Positions 5,301 to 13,506 of a stretch of DNA of 15,642 bases are shown piece by piece (the stretch's first letter is position 1; each line of letters opens with the position of its first letter). The DNA is taken from positions 1 to 15,642 of the forward strand of contig CAZGAS010000026.1 of assembly GCA_964523875.1 (NCBI GenBank), written 5' to 3'. This DNA is from JAUVHV01 sp964523875 (GTDB taxonomy: Bacteria; Omnitrophota; Gorgyraeia; JABMRG01). Position numbers and translations under genes: made by a program. The notes under the pieces were generated by a model that saw only the letters and a list, made by a program, of their open reading frames with translations, did not search any database and was not told where the DNA came from.

Positions 5301-7133
5301 ATGCCAAATCAGAAAAGAAGAAAAGATGTAAGAAACCTCGCTATTATAGCGCATGTTGACCATGGTAAGACCACCCTTGTTGACGCGCTCCTTAAATATA
5401 CAGGTGCCTATGATTTTAAGGCAGGCGAGGTCGCGATAATGGATTCAAACCCACTTGAGAAAGAGAGGGGTATCACCATTCTTTCTAAGAACGCGTCTCT
5501 CCAGTATAAGGGGGTACAATTTAATCTTGTTGATACGCCCGGACATGCTGATTTTGGCAGTGAGGTAGAACGCATTCTTAAGATGGTTGATGGCGTGTTA
5601 CTTCTTGTTGATGCTTTCGAAGGCCCCATGCCGCAGACTAAATTTGTTTTGAAGAAGTCATTAGAGTTACATTTAAAACCGATACTTGTTATCAATAAAC
5701 TTGATCGCCCTCATGCCCGCCCGGATGAAGTAGCAGATATGACATTTGACCTCTTTTGTGAACTGAATGCTTCTGACGAGCAGCTTGATTTTCCTATTGT
5801 TTACGCTTCAGGAAAGGATGGTTACGCTATACGTGACCTTGACGAGCCGCGAGACTCAATGAAACCTCTTTTAGAGACTATTCTACATAGGGTGTTGCCG
5901 CCGATAGCTGATCCTGGTCTGCCTTTCCAGATGCTTGTTACAATGCTCGATTACGACTCTTATGTTGGCAGAATCGCTATAGGCAGGGTGTTTCATGGCT
6001 CTGTCCGTGTTGGGGATCCTGTGGCGCTTGTAAAACGTAACGGAACTATTGTCAAAGGTAAGGCAGCTAAGATAATGAAGTATCGCGGACTAATACGTGT
6101 TGAGGTTAATGAGGCCACAGCAGGAGATATTATATCCATTTCAGGGGTTGAGGATGTAGAGGTTGGCGAGACACTTGCGTGTGCCCGGGAGCCGAAGGGC
6201 TTACCTGCTATCAAGATAGACGAGCCTACAATCTCTATGTATTTTTCCCATAACACAAGCCCTCTTGCTGGAAAAGATGGAGGGAGGTTTTTAACATCAC
6301 GCCATATCAGGGAGCGTCTTGGGCATGAGGCTATGATAAACGTTGGTATCAAGGTAGATGATGTCCCGGGAACAGAACGATTAAAGGTCTCGGGCCGTGG
6401 TGAACTTCATCTTGCTATTCTTATTGAGACAATGCGCCGCGAAGGCTATGAATTGGAGGTCTCCAAGCCGCAGGTTATTTTAAAGAAAATGGGCGGCAAG
6501 ATGCTAGAACCTGTTGAAGAGGTGGTAATCGAGGTGGAAGATGATTACCAGGGCGTTGTTATGCAGGCTATTGGTACACGAAAGGCTAAAATGCGGGATA
6601 TGAAAAAGACATCTTCCGGTACCTGCCGTATGGAATTTATTGTCGCTTCCAGGGCGCTAATCGGGTTTAGGAGCGAGTTTCTTATGATGACGCGTGGTAG
6701 CGGCGTTATGTATCAAAACTTTCTTGAATATCAGACATATAAAGGGGATATGCCGACCCGCCAAAGCGGTGTTCTAATTTCACATGGGCATGGCGATGCT
6801 GTGGCATACGCACTTTATAATTTGCAGGCCCGCGGTGAGATTTTCGTCAGGCCGGGAGAAAAACTCTATGAGGGTATGATTGTCGGCGTAAATAATAAAG
6901 GCCCTGATCTTATTGTAAACGCCTTGCGCGGAAAGAAGTTAACTAATATGCGCGCTTCAGGCAGTGACGACGCTATTGCGCTTACACCCCCCAGGCAGAT
7001 GACACTTGAATTTACTCTCGAGTTTATTGAGGATGATGAGTTGGTTGAGATAACACCTAAGCATGTCAGGCTCAGGAAATTACATCTAACAGAAGTAGGC
7101 CGCAAGCGAGTTGCCCGTAGCATACAGGCATAA
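5301..7133 (+). CDS. typA: Ribosome-associated GTPase TypA/BipA
   Basis: This translational GTPase of the EF-G/LepA superfamily binds ribosomes and helps large-subunit assembly and stress or cold adaptation. The 610-residue length is that of a full TypA. All GTPase motifs are present: AHVDHGKT (17-24), RGIT (56-59), DTPGH (78-82), NKLD (132-135) and the YASGKDG region. Domain II, the EF-G-like domains III and V and the TypA-specific C-terminal domain follow. The C-terminal part includes GSGVMYQNFLEY, FVRPGEKLYEGMIVG and the LTPPRQMTLEFTLEFIEDDELVEITP segment typical of the family. An AAGGA sits almost against the ATG, so the ribosome site is poor, but the N-terminus aligns well with the family. 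It appears to be a single-gene unit with its own promoter and leader. Confidence 0.97.
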   Translation: MPNQKRRKDVRNLAIIAHVDHGKTTLVDALLKYTGAYDFKAGEVAIMDSNPLEKERGITILSKNASLQYKGVQFNLVDTPGHADFGSEVERILKMVDGVLLLVDAFEGPMPQTKFVLKKSLELHLKPILVINKLDRPHARPDEVADMTFDLFCELNASDEQLDFPIVYASGKDGYAIRDLDEPRDSMKPLLETILHRVLPPIADPGLPFQMLVTMLDYDSYVGRIAIGRVFHGSVRVGDPVALVKRNGTIVKGKAAKIMKYRGLIRVEVNEATAGDIISISGVEDVEVGETLACAREPKGLPAIKIDEPTISMYFSHNTSPLAGKDGGRFLTSRHIRERLGHEAMINVGIKVDDVPGTERLKVSGRGELHLAILIETMRREGYELEVSKPQVILKKMGGKMLEPVEEVVIEVEDDYQGVVMQAIGTRKAKMRDMKKTSSGTCRMEFIVASRALIGFRSEFLMMTRGSGVMYQNFLEYQTYKGDMPTRQSGVLISHGHGDAVAYALYNLQARGEIFVRPGEKLYEGMIVGVNNKGPDLIVNALRGKKLTNMRASGSDDAIALTPPRQMTLEFTLEFIEDDELVEITPKHVRLRKLHLTEVGRKRVARSIQA

Positions 7134-7200
7134 CAACATCACAAATTGTCTCAATAGTATTTTCCCGTAATAAATAACCCGCAAAAGTTTTACTTTTATC

Positions 7201-7229
7201 TTACCATTCCGGTATAAGAATGATATAAT
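7201..7229 (+). promoter_or_regulatory. Promoter upstream of small membrane protein
   Basis: TATAAT (7224-7229) is a perfect -10 box; TTACCA (7201-7206) is a moderate -35 at 17-nt spacing. The ribosome site AAGGAGGT (7237-7244) follows just before the ATG at 7249, so the 5' leader is very short. Confidence 0.6.
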
Positions 7230-7248
7230 CAGAAAAAAGGAGGTATGT

Positions 7249-7638
7249 ATGGACAGTTCAATCTTTATCGCCAGGATATTTGGCCTCTCTTATCTGGTTA
7301 TTGGCGTAGGTTTTATGCTTAATCGCAAGGCCTTTCAAAGGGCGATGGATGACTTCTGCAAAAACGCTGCCCTGGTTTTCTATGGTGGGATATTAGCGCT
7401 TGTTATCGGAATTGCTATTGTTTTGACACACAATGTGTGGGTAGCGAACTGGACCGTGATAATTACAATTATAGGTTGGCTTGGGCTTATAAAAGGGGTA
7501 TGGATAATTGTTTTTCCAGGCACGGTATCTGGGTTTATGCAGGCATATCAAAAAAACAGTAATTTGATACTTATCCACTCAATTGCCGCGCTTGTTTTTG
7601 GAATTGTCCTGACATTCTTTGGTTTTTTTGCAGGATAG
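7249..7638 (+). CDS. Small integral membrane protein, four helices
   Basis: This 129-residue protein is almost entirely hydrophobic, with about four transmembrane segments (near 5-23, 40-60, 66-90 and 105-127) and short basic loops. An excellent Shine-Dalgarno (AAGGAGGT) precedes the ATG. No family is recognised with certainty. Between helices 1 and 2 it has a charged loop with RKAFQRAMDDF, and a GW-x-G-x-I-K-G motif starts the third region. It sits in the inner membrane. The MFS exporter gene starts 52 bp downstream on the same strand and is probably co-transcribed. A role as accessory to the exporter is possible but is inferred only from position. Confidence 0.85.
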   Translation: MDSSIFIARIFGLSYLVIGVGFMLNRKAFQRAMDDFCKNAALVFYGGILALVIGIAIVLTHNVWVANWTVIITIIGWLGLIKGVWIIVFPGTVSGFMQAYQKNSNLILIHSIAALVFGIVLTFFGFFAG

Positions 7639-7690
7639 ATCTTACGGACAGCAGCGGTTTTTTTACACGGGCGCATATGGAAGATGCATT

Positions 7691-8854
7691 ATGTTTATAA
7701 GGACATTCGGCCTTTTAATGATGGCTGCGTTTTCAGCAATGCTCGGGCTCGGAATAATATCCCCGTTTTTGCCGGAATTGGTTCACAGGCATGGTGCCAA
7801 TGGTTTTTGGATCGGCATGATATTTGCTGGTTTTGGTATATCCAGGGGTATAATAACCCCTTTTATTGGGCGTATCTCCGATAGGGTAGGTAGGAAGATA
7901 TTTGTGGTTTTGGGCCTGATTATTTATACAGGAGTATCTTTCTTTTATCCAAAGGCGGTAGATGTTTACTCATTGACTCTTGTACGTTTTATCCACGGAC
8001 TCTCTGCAGGTATGATCTTACCTATTGTTATGACATACGCCGGACAATTTTCCAAAGAGGGAGAGGAGGCTTTTACAACAGGTGCGCTCAATATGGTCCT
8101 TTATCTGGGGCTCGCGACAGGCCCGTTAATAGGAGGCGAAGTAGCGGAGAGATATGGTTTTGACGCTGTTTTTTATCTTATGGCTGCTCTAGGAGCGGTA
8201 ACGCTCTTTTTGGTTATATTCTTTTTGCCTGAGATTAAAAGCAATATGTCTAGTGAGAAAAAATCCGAGATTCCCCTGCTGCGTATATTTTATAGACAAC
8301 ATTACGTGCGGGTTGTCCTAATAATGTCATTTGTCTCAGTAGCTCTTTTTGCAGTATTTATGTCATTTCTTCCGTCTATAGCTATAAAAGACTCTGTTGA
8401 TATGATCCATATAGGTATAATCATGTCAACAGCAATATTAGCGGCGGGTTTGTTACAGATTCCGTTTGGTAAGATTGCGGATAGATATACACAGCCTGGC
8501 AAGATATTACAGAGCAGTGTTGGCATTTCTGTATCTATGCTGGCCTTGTTTGTGTTACCGTTTTGTCCTGATTTTAAGATGTTATTTTTCGCGGGATTCT
8601 TTATGGGCCTTGGCGCGGCAATATATGGCCCGGCGTTATCCGGTATTTCTGTAAAAATTGGCGAAAAGATCGGCATGGGAAGCTGGATGGGGGTTTTCTG
8701 GTCTGTTATGAGTATTGGGCTCGTTTTCGCTCCATTGACCGCGGGGATTATAATGGATAGATTCGGGGTGAATTCTGCTTTCTATTCCTTTGGCATATTT
8801 GCTTTTTTTAGTTTGCTTTTTTGCGCGTACTACGTTAGAAAAAAGCAGATTTGA
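7691..8854 (+). CDS. MFS transporter, probable drug or metabolite exporter
   Basis: This 387-residue major facilitator has about 12 transmembrane helices. I place the start at the ATG of 7691, preceded by GGAAG at 7 nt. An upstream in-frame ATG (7619) would add 24 non-hydrophobic residues and overlap the previous gene. Motif A is clear in the loop after helix 2 (FIGRISDRVGRK), and a second copy follows helix 8 (FGKIADRYTQPGK). Helix 5 has the PLIGG pattern of antiporter motif C (ATGPLIGG), pointing to a DHA1-type proton-coupled exporter. The substrate cannot be read from the sequence. The gene converges with the amino-sugar operon, only 17 bp separating the stop codons. Confidence 0.88.
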   Translation: MFIRTFGLLMMAAFSAMLGLGIISPFLPELVHRHGANGFWIGMIFAGFGISRGIITPFIGRISDRVGRKIFVVLGLIIYTGVSFFYPKAVDVYSLTLVRFIHGLSAGMILPIVMTYAGQFSKEGEEAFTTGALNMVLYLGLATGPLIGGEVAERYGFDAVFYLMAALGAVTLFLVIFFLPEIKSNMSSEKKSEIPLLRIFYRQHYVRVVLIMSFVSVALFAVFMSFLPSIAIKDSVDMIHIGIIMSTAILAAGLLQIPFGKIADRYTQPGKILQSSVGISVSMLALFVLPFCPDFKMLFFAGFFMGLGAAIYGPALSGISVKIGEKIGMGSWMGVFWSVMSIGLVFAPLTAGIIMDRFGVNSAFYSFGIFAFFSLLFCAYYVRKKQI

Positions 8855-8871
8855 TGTTTTAGTTTTTTAGT

Positions 8872-9744
8872 TTATGCCTGCTTTGACATATTATGCAGAC
8901 AGAGAGCTGCCGCACCTAGAATCGGAGCATATTTTGCTTCTCGAGAAAATTTTATTTTTAATTTCTTTATAGATCTCTTGAATGTAAATGTATTTATTTG
9001 TTTCCACATACTTTTTTCATAAAAGGCCTTTGCCGAGGCAACTGACCCCCCTATTATGATAGCTTCCGGGTCAATGGCAAACATTATAGTTTTTATTGCG
9101 TTACCCAGATGATACCCAAAATCTTCGAAAATCTTTAAAGCGGCCCTGTTATTATTCTTTGCTTTTTTACACAGTGTTTTACCGTCAATATTATATTTGT
9201 TTTTAAAGAAAAGCCCGCTGCAATAGTCCTCGTATCTTTTATCTTTATACGATATTTCACCAAATTCGCCAGAACCGCAATTAGAGTCTTCTAAGAGTCT
9301 GCCTCTGTTTATGATACCGGCACCTATACCGGTTCCTATAGCAAGCCCAACAAAGTTTTCGTATTGCCTGCCTTTTCCATATAGCCTTTCACCAACAGCA
9401 AAGCAGTTGGCATCGTTGTCTATGAAGACAGGGACATTGAATTCTGATTCCAATATAGACTTTAGGTTGACTTTTTTCCAGGACGGGATATTTACGACAT
9501 CATAGATTATGCCTTTTTTTCTGTCAACAACACTGGGAACGCCAACACCTATTCCCCTTACCTTATTATTAAATAGCTTGCCAATGGTTTTTATAACTAT
9601 ATCTATGGATGCCTTCGCGTTATTTAAAGTATAATCTCCAAGTAGCGAATTGTTATATTTTATCACTTTTGATAGGAGCACATTCCCGGCACCAATTTTT
9701 GTTCCGCCTAAATCAACCCCGATTATTTGAAGTCTAGATCGCAT
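8872..9744 (-). CDS. ROK-family sugar kinase
   Basis: This ATP-dependent sugar kinase probably phosphorylates an amino sugar such as N-acetylglucosamine or glucosamine. The start at 9744 (MRSRLQIIGVDLGGTK) has AAAGGGG at 6 nt; the longer frame from 9771 would overlap the upstream gene. The protein has 290 residues. It shows the phosphate-1 motif DLGGTK (11-16), the catalytic Asp in FIDNDAN (111), and the GTGIGAG loop (137-143). The usual ROK signature GH followed by C-x-C-G-x2-G-C is absent. The equivalent stretch reads GEFGEISYKDKRYEDYCSG, so the zinc-binding cysteines are missing and Glu163 replaces the His. It is the last gene of the operon, 10 bp after the sugar permease. The substrate is inferred from neighbours. 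Confidence 0.9.
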   Translation of the reverse strand: MRSRLQIIGVDLGGTKIGAGNVLLSKVIKYNNSLLGDYTLNNAKASIDIVIKTIGKLFNNKVRGIGVGVPSVVDRKKGIIYDVVNIPSWKKVNLKSILESEFNVPVFIDNDANCFAVGERLYGKGRQYENFVGLAIGTGIGAGIINRGRLLEDSNCGSGEFGEISYKDKRYEDYCSGLFFKNKYNIDGKTLCKKAKNNNRAALKIFEDFGYHLGNAIKTIMFAIDPEAIIIGGSVASAKAFYEKSMWKQINTFTFKRSIKKLKIKFSREAKYAPILGAAALCLHNMSKQA

Positions 9745-9754
9745 GATATCCCCT

Positions 9755-11011
9755 TTAAGATTTTTCAGCATTAAATATGGTCTCGTTATTAACCAGAGGC
9801 TTAGCGAAGATAGCGACAGAGAGCATATACAACAGTGTGATATAGAGTGCCCCCATAGCCAATTTAAGCCCTATAATATTACCAATAGCCCCTATTATAA
9901 ACGGGATTATCGCCCCTCCCATAATAGCTGAACAGAGTATGCCTGCAAATGTTCCATGATGATCCGGCAGAGAATTTAATCCTAAAGAAAATATACTTGG
10001 GTACATAACAGATAAAAGAAACCCGCATGCGGGAAACGCGATAAGCGCAATTTGCCCCGAGCCAAAAAGAGCAAGGGAAAGGGCAGCTAGCATAAGGAGT
10101 ATGAATGAGGCAAATACTTTTTTTACATCAAAAAGTTTAAGTAGCCCAAGGCCTATTAAGCCCCCAACGGTCATCATGAGCCAGAAGTATGATAGGGTTC
10201 GCGCCCCAATTGTATCAGGATTGTAGCCATGATAAGTATCCAGAAAATTGGATATCCAGTTGTTAAGGCCTTGTTCTGTACCAACATACGCGAATATTCC
10301 AAAGAAGAAGAAGATTACTACCTTCTTTGACAGCAGATTGATAAGGACATTACCACCTTCGATCTTTTCCTCTTGGGAAGTTTTCACAATAGGAAACTTA
10401 ATATATGAAAGGACTATTACCATAAGGATCGAAATAACCGTTGATGCCCAATATATTGAGACCCATGGCAGGTTTTTCGGTACCACTTTATATAAAAAAG
10501 AGAGCAGGGGGTTTGAGATATCAGCCTTTTGTAAATGCAGAACAAGATATGAAAATACAACAGGGCTTACAAAGGATGCCAATCCAAAGATTAATTGCGC
10601 TAGTATGCTGTTAAAGGAGTAGCGTTCTTTGCCTCCGGCTGTTCTTAATAATGGGTTAATAACGACTTGAAGCATTGCCATTCCACACCCGACTAAAAAC
10701 AAAGATGGCAGAAATGTATAGAATGTAGGAAAAAGTACGAATAGAAGGTTTGCTGTGGCAGCCAATACAAAGGCTGCTATCATGATCTTTTTTTCCCCGT
10801 ATTTTTCTACTAGGTATCCGGCAGGTATAGACATGATCCCATATGCGATAAAAAACGCGAATGGTAAGATGCCAGCCATGGTAAGGCTAAGATGGAGATC
10901 TTTTTTTGCGTCAGGCAATATAGGCCCTATTATATTAGTCAAAAAAGATATTACAAAAAAAGTGAACATAACTACCCAAACCATCAGGTTATTCCTTTTA
11001 CTATTTTCCAT
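9755..11011 (-). CDS. FHS-type MFS sugar permease (NagP/FucP-like)
   Basis: This inner-membrane symporter of the fucose/glucose/galactose permease branch of the MFS has 418 residues from the ATG at 11011. AAGGGAG precedes that start at about 6 nt; the upstream extension to 11110 would run back into the deaminase gene and is not MFS-like. About 12 helices are visible. FHS-type features are the NPLLRTAGG-x-ERYSFNSILAQ segment after helix 4, the motif-A-like GYLVEKYGEKK and the GTEQGLNNWISNFL segment at the start of the second half. It lies 22 bp after the NagB-II gene and 10 bp before the ROK kinase. N-acetylglucosamine permeases (NagP) of this family occur in comparable clusters, so an amino sugar is the likely cargo. 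Confidence 0.85.
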   Translation of the reverse strand: MENSKRNNLMVWVVMFTFFVISFLTNIIGPILPDAKKDLHLSLTMAGILPFAFFIAYGIMSIPAGYLVEKYGEKKIMIAAFVLAATANLLFVLFPTFYTFLPSLFLVGCGMAMLQVVINPLLRTAGGKERYSFNSILAQLIFGLASFVSPVVFSYLVLHLQKADISNPLLSFLYKVVPKNLPWVSIYWASTVISILMVIVLSYIKFPIVKTSQEEKIEGGNVLINLLSKKVVIFFFFGIFAYVGTEQGLNNWISNFLDTYHGYNPDTIGARTLSYFWLMMTVGGLIGLGLLKLFDVKKVFASFILLMLAALSLALFGSGQIALIAFPACGFLLSVMYPSIFSLGLNSLPDHHGTFAGILCSAIMGGAIIPFIIGAIGNIIGLKLAMGALYITLLYMLSVAIFAKPLVNNETIFNAEKS

Positions 11012-11033
11012 TAAGGCTCCCTTTACTATGTAG

Positions 11034-12089
11034 TTAAACTGTTTCAGTAATTTTTTTAAGATTTTTTGGAGCATCCGGATCATAACCACGGCTAACTGCA
11101 AGACGAGCAACCATAGGATAAAAAGCCTGGATGATCATAAGTGGATCACAAAGCCTGTGAACACTCTCAGGCATGGGAAGCACCAGAGACGCGATATCAT
11201 TGAGTTTCTTTTTAGGTAGTATATTTTTAGGGCAGGATAATATGATTTTGCCACCCAGTGCTTTTATTTTTTTGCTTAGGTTGACAACTCCTTCTAAAGA
11301 CTTATCGTCTTCTGCAAATACGAGCACAGGATACCCTCTCTTTATGAGTGCGAAAGGTCCGTGCATTATCTCTGCCCCGCTGAATGCCTCCGCATGTAGG
11401 GAGGATGTTTCTTTGAATTTTAGCGCGGCTTCTTGCGCGATCGGAAAACAATACCCCCTTGCGATAACAAGAGTATCCTTGACCCCCTTAAGTAGTTTAA
11501 TCGCTGGAGACCAGTTCATGGAGAGGGCTTTCTCAAGTGAAGATGGCAATTTGAGAAGGTCACTGGTAAGTTTAGAGTCCGCAGAGCAGATAGCTGTCAT
11601 ATGAAGTATGCCGGCAAGTGTCGCGATATAGCTTTTTGTTGCGGCAACAGCCTTCTCAGGGGCTGCGTATAAAGGTATTATGTATTCACTCTTTTTTGCA
11701 AGATGTGATTCCGGATTGTTAACAAATGCGGCAGTAACCGCGCCTGTTTCTCTCGCATATGCCATTACTTCGCATATATCAGGGCTCTCTCCTGATTGAG
11801 AGAGTCCTATTACAAGCGCGTTTTTAAGATTTAATTTTGCGTTATAAAGGGTTACTACCGAAGGCGCTGCTGAGGATGTAACAAGCCCCAGCCTGGTTTC
11901 AATGAGATATTTTGCAAATGTAGCCGCGTGGTCTGAACTCCCCCTGGCGATAGTTAAGACGAAAGCTGGTTTGTTCTTCTTTACACGTTTTGATAAGGAT
12001 ATCAGCGTTTTTCTTGTCCTGCTTATCTGCTTAGCTATGATTGCCGGAGCCTGCCTTGCTTCTTGTTCCATTAATGTTTCTTTTTGCAT
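11034..12089 (-). CDS. nagB-II: SIS-type glucosamine-6-phosphate deaminase (NagB-II)
   Basis: This enzyme converts glucosamine-6-phosphate to fructose-6-phosphate and ammonia, the last step of amino-sugar catabolism. The 351-residue protein has two SIS sugar-phosphate domains (about 35-170 and 195-330). Motifs are ARGSSDHAA (48-56), SQSGESPD (97-104), VAATKSYIA (148-156), QEAALKFKE (219-227), LHAEAF (231-236) and HGP (243-245). The ETLMEQEA start and the C-terminal KKITETV are hallmarks of the NagB-II branch, which resembles the isomerase half of GlmS but lacks the glutaminase domain. It heads the operon with the permease and kinase; the start at MQKETLM fits the family, with AAGGGG about 10 nt upstream. 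AgaS-type galactosamine-6-phosphate deaminase is the main alternative. Confidence 0.9.
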   Translation of the reverse strand: MQKETLMEQEARQAPAIIAKQISRTRKTLISLSKRVKKNKPAFVLTIARGSSDHAATFAKYLIETRLGLVTSSAAPSVVTLYNAKLNLKNALVIGLSQSGESPDICEVMAYARETGAVTAAFVNNPESHLAKKSEYIIPLYAAPEKAVAATKSYIATLAGILHMTAICSADSKLTSDLLKLPSSLEKALSMNWSPAIKLLKGVKDTLVIARGYCFPIAQEAALKFKETSSLHAEAFSGAEIMHGPFALIKRGYPVLVFAEDDKSLEGVVNLSKKIKALGGKIILSCPKNILPKKKLNDIASLVLPMPESVHRLCDPLMIIQAFYPMVARLAVSRGYDPDAPKNLKKITETV

Positions 12090-12146
12090 GTGCGTTATTC
12101 CCCTTTACTTAATATCTTAGTCATAAAGAATAATTTTTTCAAGAAG

Positions 12147-12152
12147 ATTATA
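12147..12152 (-). promoter_or_regulatory. -10 box of amino-sugar operon promoter
   Basis: On the minus strand this reads TATAAT, about 58 bp upstream of the NagB-II start. No good -35 box is visible at 17-18 nt, so an activator may be needed or the call may be chance in AT-rich DNA. Confidence 0.4.
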
Positions 12153-12249
12153 CAAAAAACAGCTAAAAAATACATTCCTGGACGCGGATAAATATATTTT
12201 TATTTTACTTTATGTTATTATTAAAGTTATGATATTTTTTTAATTTACA

Positions 12250-12267
12250 ATCAGAGATATATCTGAT
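12250..12267. promoter_or_regulatory. Palindromic candidate operator between divergent operons
   Basis: ATCAGA and TCTGAT form a perfect 6-bp inverted repeat around GATATA, in the 276-bp AT-rich region between the divergent NagB-II and nspC genes. Size and symmetry suit a dimeric repressor. No regulator gene is present in the window. Confidence 0.35.
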
Positions 12268-12365
12268 ATTATAATGAAAATTATATTTAGTATATTATCA
12301 TATTTAACCATTTCAAGCTAAAATAAACAGTATTAATCCTTATTTACGTTTTACGAGTATTGCAT

Positions 12366-13469
12366 ATGGCGCTAAAAACCCCTTATTATTTGATCGATGA
12401 AAGAAGATTGCTGGAAAACCTTAAGATTATACAACAGATAAGGGCCTCTTCCGGCGCTAAGGTTGTATTGGCGCTTAAGTGTTTTTCCTGCTGGAGCGTT
12501 TTTGGCCTTATGAAGAAGTACATGGATGGCACTACATCAAGTTCATTGTATGAAGCCAGGTTGGGCAGGGAGAAGTTTGGCAAAGAGGTGCACGCGTATT
12601 GTGTCGCTTATACAAAGGATGAGATCAGGGGTATTAGCAGGCTTTCAGATAAGGTTATCTTTAACTCGTATTCACAGCTTAAGAAATACTATCGAAGGGC
12701 GAAGGGCTGTGAGGTCGGATTGCGCTTAAATCCCGGTATTAGCTATTCTCATTATGACCTGGCAGATCCCGCAAGGCGCTTTTCCAGGCTTGGCGAGTCT
12801 GACATTTCCACTATTAGGGCCGCGTCTAAGCTTATAAGCGGAATAATGCTGCATTTTAACTGCGAAAATAGCGATATCAAGAACTTTGTCTCCAGCATAG
12901 ATTATATAAGCCGTAAATACAGTTTTTTATTAAAAAAATTAAAATGGGTGAGCTTAGGTGGCGGTATATATTTCTCAAAGAAAGGATACCCTGTCGAGAA
13001 GTTTTGCGGGATATTAAGAGATTTTAGTAGCCGCTTTAACCTGCAGCTTTATCTGGAACCCGGAGAGAGCGCTATTACGAAATCAGCGGAATTGGTTACC
13101 AGTGTTGTTGATATTGTCCGCAATAAGATAGAGATAGCTATAGTTGACGCTTCAGTAGAGGCGCATATGCTTGATCTGTTAACCTATAGGTTAAACGCGA
13201 AGATAGAAAGAGCGGGTAGCGGAAGGTTCAAGTATATGGTAGCGGGTCGTTCATGCCTGGCAGGAGATATATTTGGTATATATCATTTTAAATCCAGACT
13301 AAAGGCAGGCAGTATAATTAGATTTTCTGACGCGGCAGGCTATACTATGGTTAAGAATAATTGGTTTAATGGCCTTGCTATGCCCTCTATCGCGGTAAAA
13401 AGGCTTAATGGGTCCATCGAGTTAACGCGTCAATTTGGTTATAAGGATTTTGTAAACAGTTTATCATAG
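12366..13469 (+). CDS. nspC: Carboxynorspermidine/carboxyspermidine decarboxylase
   Basis: This PLP enzyme of the alanine-racemase fold decarboxylates carboxynorspermidine or carboxyspermidine to norspermidine or spermidine. I chose the ATG at 12366; a TTG two codons earlier is also in frame and the ribosome site is weak in either case. The 367-residue length is normal. Visible motifs are the PLP lysine in LALKCFS (K38), TTSSSLYE (57-62), RLNPGISY (120-127), MHFNCEN-type LHFNCEN (162-168), SLGGG (196-200), EPGES (231-235), GRSCLAGD with the active-site Cys (297) and the C-terminal AGYTMVKNNWFNG. The next gene, 37 bp downstream, encodes the synthase that makes its substrate. Together they form the aspartate-semialdehyde route to spermidine, found in Vibrio, Campylobacter and many gut and environmental bacteria. 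Confidence 0.95.
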   Translation: MALKTPYYLIDERRLLENLKIIQQIRASSGAKVVLALKCFSCWSVFGLMKKYMDGTTSSSLYEARLGREKFGKEVHAYCVAYTKDEIRGISRLSDKVIFNSYSQLKKYYRRAKGCEVGLRLNPGISYSHYDLADPARRFSRLGESDISTIRAASKLISGIMLHFNCENSDIKNFVSSIDYISRKYSFLLKKLKWVSLGGGIYFSKKGYPVEKFCGILRDFSSRFNLQLYLEPGESAITKSAELVTSVVDIVRNKIEIAIVDASVEAHMLDLLTYRLNAKIERAGSGRFKYMVAGRSCLAGDIFGIYHFKSRLKAGSIIRFSDAAGYTMVKNNWFNGLAMPSIAVKRLNGSIELTRQFGYKDFVNSLS

Positions 13470-13506
13470 GTTAGGCTGTCACATGATAAGGAGGATGCAA
13501 TAAAAA

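Noticed and set aside
7619..7690. N-terminal extension of the MFS exporter
   Set aside because: The 24 extra residues are not MFS-like and overlap the previous gene; the ATG at 7691 has a proper ribosome site.
13495..13503. Two-codon minimal frame ATG-CAA-TAA before the synthase
   Set aside because: It abuts the Shine-Dalgarno with no spacing, so initiation there is unlikely; probably chance.
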